64,000 bases of DNA, taken from positions 19,233 to 83,232 of the forward strand of contig JACRJZ010000145.1 in the NCBI GenBank assembly GCA_016219875.1, given 5' to 3'. The notes below the pieces were generated by a model, which was given only the letters and a program-made list of their open reading frames with translations, did no database searches and was not told the origin of the DNA. The stretch is from Verrucomicrobiota bacterium (GTDB lineage Bacteria > Verrucomicrobiota > Verrucomicrobiia > Limisphaerales > JACRJZ01). How positions within the stretch are numbered: the stretch's first letter is position 1; each line of letters begins with the position of its first letter. Shown here one piece after another: positions 61,101 to 64,000 of the stretch. A program made the translations under genes and the position numbers.

Positions 61101-63251
61101 TCAGCCCGGACGTTTCATCCCAGCGGACGGCTGCCGATACTTGGGCGGCTTGCGCAGCACCAGGTTGTCGATGAAGAACTCCATCATGCGGTCGCGGTTC
61201 ACCGAGGTGTGGCCCAGGTCCGGCCCGACTTGCACGTCGAAGCTCTTGCCGGCTTTCTGCAAAGCGTGGATGAGTTGGAGCGAGTTGGCGGGATGCACGT
61301 TGTTGTCGGCGGTGCCGTAGAAGATCAGGAGCCGGCCCTGGAGGTTCGTCGCGTAGTTCATCACGCAGGCGGCTTCGAAGCCTGCTTTGTTCTCCTGCGG
61401 AATCCACATGTAGCGTTCGGCGTAGATGGTGTCGTAGTTCCGGTAGTCGGTGACGGCGGAGTTCGCGCAGGCGGCCTGGAACACGTCTGGGTAGCGCAGG
61501 AGGGTCGTCGCGGAGACGGTGCCGCCGTAGGAAGTGCCGTACATCCCGACGCGCCGTCGATCCACGCTGCGGCGGTTCCAAAGCGACTTCACGCCGGCGG
61601 CCTGGTCGTCCACTTCCACGCGGCCGAGCTTCTGGTAGATCGCGTCCAGGAACCGCTTGCCGCGTCCGCTCGCACTGCGCGAATCGAACGAGGCCACGAG
61701 GAAGCCAAGTTCCGTGAGCGTGTTCGGCAGGGTGAAGGTTTCGCGCGCGCCCACGGTGCCGGGGCCGGCATAGACGCTGACGAGCAGCGGGTATTTCCGG
61801 TAGGGCACGAAGCCCGACGGATAGTGCAACATGCCGTAGAGGTCCGTCGTTCCGTCCGCTGCTTTGAACTGGAGCAGTTCAACCGGCTTCAGGCCGAGCT
61901 TCTTGAACTTGGTGGTGTCGCTTCGGGCGAGTTCCCCCAGCACCCGGCCTTCCGCGTCGAGCAGGCGCGTGACGGGCGGGGTGTCGTGGGTCTGGGCGAC
62001 GTCGATGAAGTGCCGGCCATCCGGCGCAAGATCGACACTGTGGTGGAAGGCCGGATCGGTGAGCCGGCGGTCGCCCTGGCCGTCGAGGCCGACGCGATGG
62101 AGTTGGAGCTTCATCGGATTGTCGCCGTCGCGGGCCATGTAGAAGACCACGCCGGCTTCTTCGTCCACGCGCACGATGTTTTCCACTTCAAACTCGTGCC
62201 GCGTGAGCGTGGCCAGCAACGCTCCGCTGAGGTCGTAGAGGTAAAGGTTCCTCCACCCCGTCCGCTCCGAGGTCCAGATGAAGCGCCGTCCGTCCTTGAG
62301 GAAACGGAACGGAGGCAGGTTCTCCGTCCAACTCGGCAGCCATTCCTCGCGCACGATGACGCGGCACTGCCCGGTGTCCGGGTTGGCGGCACACCACTCC
62401 ATGATATTCTGGCGGCGGTTGGTGCGATGGAAGAGCAGCTCTTTGCTGTCGGCAGTCCACGACACGCCATAGACGTAGTGGCCGACGACCGCGTTGTCGA
62501 ACGGCTGGCCACCGCGCACGTCCAGCTTCACGGTTTTCTTCGACTCCAGATCATAGACGAGGATGTCCACGAGCGGATTGGTGGTGCCGACCTTCATGTA
62601 AGGCTCCACGTCGAGGCGGTTCGGGACTTTCGTTTCATCGAGCGTCAGGTAGTAATCACGAATCGCGCTTTCGTCGAAGCGGTAGAACGCCAGCTTGCGG
62701 CTGTTCGTGGACCACCACATGGCCGTGGTCTGGTAAAGCTCCTCGCCATAGACCCAGTTGGCGGTAGCGAGTTTGACGCGTGACTGCTCGCTGCCCTCGG
62801 TGGTGAGGGCGATGGCGTTGGTGCTGTTGGTGGCGCTGAGCCAAAGATTGCGGTCGCGGTAAAAGGCCCGCCATTTGCCATCGGGGGACACGGCGTTGGT
62901 GTATTGGCGGCCGCGCTCCGGGCGCTCGCGCGGCGTTGGGCGCTCAGGCTTTTTCTCGGGCTGTTTGGCGGCGGACGCGTTGGTGCCAGTCACCAGTTCG
63001 GTGGCCTGGCGCGCGGCGATGTCATAGCGCCAGCGTTTGCCGTCCTTCTGATACTCGAAGGCTTTGCCGCCGTCCTTCCAAGTCACGGTGAGCGCACCGA
63101 GCTTCACGGAATCCGGGATCGCCTTGCTCATTGTCTGAAACCGCGCGTAGCCGGGCATCGACTTGAGGCGGTCCTGGGCGTCAGCGGTGAAAGAGGCCAG
63201 GGTGAGAGCCAACAGGCCCGTGAGCAGGATGGGAGAGAGTCGAGGGTTCAT
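61101..63251 (-). CDS. Dipeptidyl peptidase IV-like serine peptidase (S9B)
   Basis: 716 residues with a signal peptide (SPILLTGLLALTLASFTADAQ). An eight-bladed DPPIV_N propeller (FSPDGKWRAFYRDRNLW-like blades; FYRFDESAIRDYYL) covers about 100-480. The alpha/beta-hydrolase domain carries the nucleophile Ser574 in MYGTSYGG, the acid in IFYGTADNNVHPANS and the histidine in DLGHTSVNRDR. The usual elbow is GWSYGG; GTSYGG is a conservative variant. Likely a periplasmic exopeptidase that removes N-terminal dipeptides. It is convergent with the gene at 58335 and followed upstream by a short repeat region. Confidence 0.92.
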   Translation of the reverse strand: MNPRLSPILLTGLLALTLASFTADAQDRLKSMPGYARFQTMSKAIPDSVKLGALTVTWKDGGKAFEYQKDGKRWRYDIAARQATELVTGTNASAAKQPEKKPERPTPRERPERGRQYTNAVSPDGKWRAFYRDRNLWLSATNSTNAIALTTEGSEQSRVKLATANWVYGEELYQTTAMWWSTNSRKLAFYRFDESAIRDYYLTLDETKVPNRLDVEPYMKVGTTNPLVDILVYDLESKKTVKLDVRGGQPFDNAVVGHYVYGVSWTADSKELLFHRTNRRQNIMEWCAANPDTGQCRVIVREEWLPSWTENLPPFRFLKDGRRFIWTSERTGWRNLYLYDLSGALLATLTRHEFEVENIVRVDEEAGVVFYMARDGDNPMKLQLHRVGLDGQGDRRLTDPAFHHSVDLAPDGRHFIDVAQTHDTPPVTRLLDAEGRVLGELARSDTTKFKKLGLKPVELLQFKAADGTTDLYGMLHYPSGFVPYRKYPLLVSVYAGPGTVGARETFTLPNTLTELGFLVASFDSRSASGRGKRFLDAIYQKLGRVEVDDQAAGVKSLWNRRSVDRRRVGMYGTSYGGTVSATTLLRYPDVFQAACANSAVTDYRNYDTIYAERYMWIPQENKAGFEAACVMNYATNLQGRLLIFYGTADNNVHPANSLQLIHALQKAGKSFDVQVGPDLGHTSVNRDRMMEFFIDNLVLRKPPKYRQPSAGMKRPG

Positions 63252-63319
63252 TGGGGTATCTGTTCAACCGAGAATCCGAGGCGCGAAATCCGACAAACGA
63301 GAGCCGGGTTCAAGACCCT

Positions 63320-63399
63320 GTAGCGGCGAACTGGCGTTCGCCGGAAACCTCACGCTTTTCCAGGGAGAATATGGCGTCGGTCGCCAGACCGCCGCAACG
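63320..63399. repeat. GTAG-CGGCGAAC hairpin family, copy 2
   Basis: GTAG-CGGCGAACTGGCGTTCGCCG is a perfect 8-bp stem with loop TGGC. A facing unit (GGCGTCGGTCGCCAGACCGC) follows. Fills the gap between the peptidase and maf. Confidence 0.75.
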
Positions 63400-63421
63400 A
63401 CGCCGAGGTATTGGGATTCGC

Positions 63422-64000
63422 TCACGGATTCTGGGCTTCCGCTGCACCACCCGCGCCGGCCCGCCACGCCGCGAGCTCCTCGCGCAGCCTTTCCACCGGC
63501 AGCCCGACGACGTTCGTGAACGAGCCTTCGATGCGCTCCACGATCAGTTCGCCGTGCTGCTGGACCGCGTAGGCGCCGGCCTTGTCCAACGGGTCGATGC
63601 GCGCGAGGTAGGCGCGGACCTGGTCGAGGGTGAGCGGATGAAAGGTGACGCGGGTGATGACCGCAAAAATTCTTTCCCGATGGGAGCGCAGGCCGATGAG
63701 CGAGACGCCCGTGATGACGTGGTGCTCCTGGCCCTGGAGTTCGAGCAGCATGTCCTCGGCTTCGTCGAGCGAGCGGGGTTTGCCGTAAATCTTGTTGTCG
63801 AGGCAGACCAGCGTGTCCGCGCCCAGCACCAGCGCGTCCGGATGCTTCTTGGCCACCGCGCGGGCCTTGCGGTGGGCGTTGAGCTGGCAAATCTCCGCCG
63901 GCGTGAAGTGCTCCGGCTGCGGCTCCGGGGTGCGGGCGGGCACGACGGTAAAGTCCAGCCCCATCTGCCGAAGCAGATCGCAGCGGCGCGGGGACGCAGA
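63422..64000 (-). CDS. maf: Maf family nucleotide pyrophosphatase (5' end outside window)
   Basis: The minus strand is open to the window edge, and the visible N-terminal codons read SASPRRCDLLRQMGLDF, the Maf signature that binds the nucleotide phosphates. KARAVAKKHPDALVLGADTLVCLDNKIYGKP carries the conserved Asp, and RIDPLDKAGAYAVQQHGELIVERIEGSFTNVVGLPVERL is the family C-terminal block. Maf proteins hydrolyse dTTP, UTP or modified NTPs. An ATG at 63964 is internal, because the signature lies upstream of it. About 5-10 residues are missing at the N-terminus. Confidence 0.93.
   Translation of the reverse strand, partial: SASPRRCDLLRQMGLDFTVVPARTPEPQPEHFTPAEICQLNAHRKARAVAKKHPDALVLGADTLVCLDNKIYGKPRSLDEAEDMLLELQGQEHHVITGVSLIGLRSHRERIFAVITRVTFHPLTLDQVRAYLARIDPLDKAGAYAVQQHGELIVERIEGSFTNVVGLPVERLREELAAWRAGAGGAAEAQNP

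Overview
The window is GC-rich bacterial chromosome, best explained as a Verrucomicrobiota genome (Pedosphaera/Limisphaerales-like). The placement is an inference from gene content: short type II-style pilins and an H-X9-DG-like prepilin, a huge serine/threonine kinase with an N-terminal zinc ribbon, a sigma factor of the 'DIFATTRWTVVL' type, a CRTAC1/UnbV protein, a LamG-propeller-dihaem protein, and very long secreted proteins. No rRNA, tRNA, phage or plasmid genes were found.

Layout. 1-900: 5' end of a YncE-like propeller gene (minus), then an antitoxin with a truncated ParE toxin. 908-6540: a YfhO-like membrane protein, a DUF4190-pilin chimera and four tandem minus-strand pilin genes. Each pilin gene has its own terminator and three have a sigma-54 type promoter. 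6848-10801: a double-module CRTAC1 protein. 10846-12293: a RAYT (REP-associated tyrosine transposase) gene inside an array of its own REP hairpins. 12426-22233: an Ig/FGE-domain protein, a frameshifted small gene and a giant alpha-2-macroglobulin. 22459-26742: a conserved hypothetical, a P1B-type metal ATPase plus UspA, and a prepilin-like gene. 26816-30829: the LamG-cytochrome protein and a ferredoxin. 31330-42399: STPK, secreted propeller, beta-helix/S41 protease translationally coupled to a sigma factor, and a Sel1 pair. 42713-46608: RRM protein, desaturase, IF-3, DEAD-box helicase. 47079-52765: AsmA-like pair, RecG, zinc-ribbon membrane protein, MsrA. 52959-64000: cupin, secreted unknown, HpnI-like glycosyltransferase, AI-2E exporter, HNH cassette, fused spermidine synthase-like protein, S9 peptidase and Maf (cut by the window end).

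The most striking property is the density of dispersed palindromic repeats. At least five families are built on one plan: a GTAG (or GTGG) tetranucleotide directly followed by a hairpin (8-bp stem and 3-4 nt loop in the clearest cases), usually paired with an inverted unit ending in CTAC. This is the known substrate layout of RAYT transposases, and one RAYT gene is present. Families include the array around the RAYT gene, a 'GACAGGCG' family, a nine-copy family with long arms, and a fixed-length 201-bp composite with 18-bp terminal inverted repeats (three copies, all exactly 201 bp).

Many copies, and separate inverted arrays of heptanucleotide repeats, lie in frame inside genes without breaking them: four in the macroglobulin, two in RecG, one each in the kinase, the glycosyltransferase, the spermidine synthase-like protein, the CRTAC1 protein and the RAYT gene itself. 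This resembles the protein-coding palindromic elements of Rickettsia, but with REP-type sequences.
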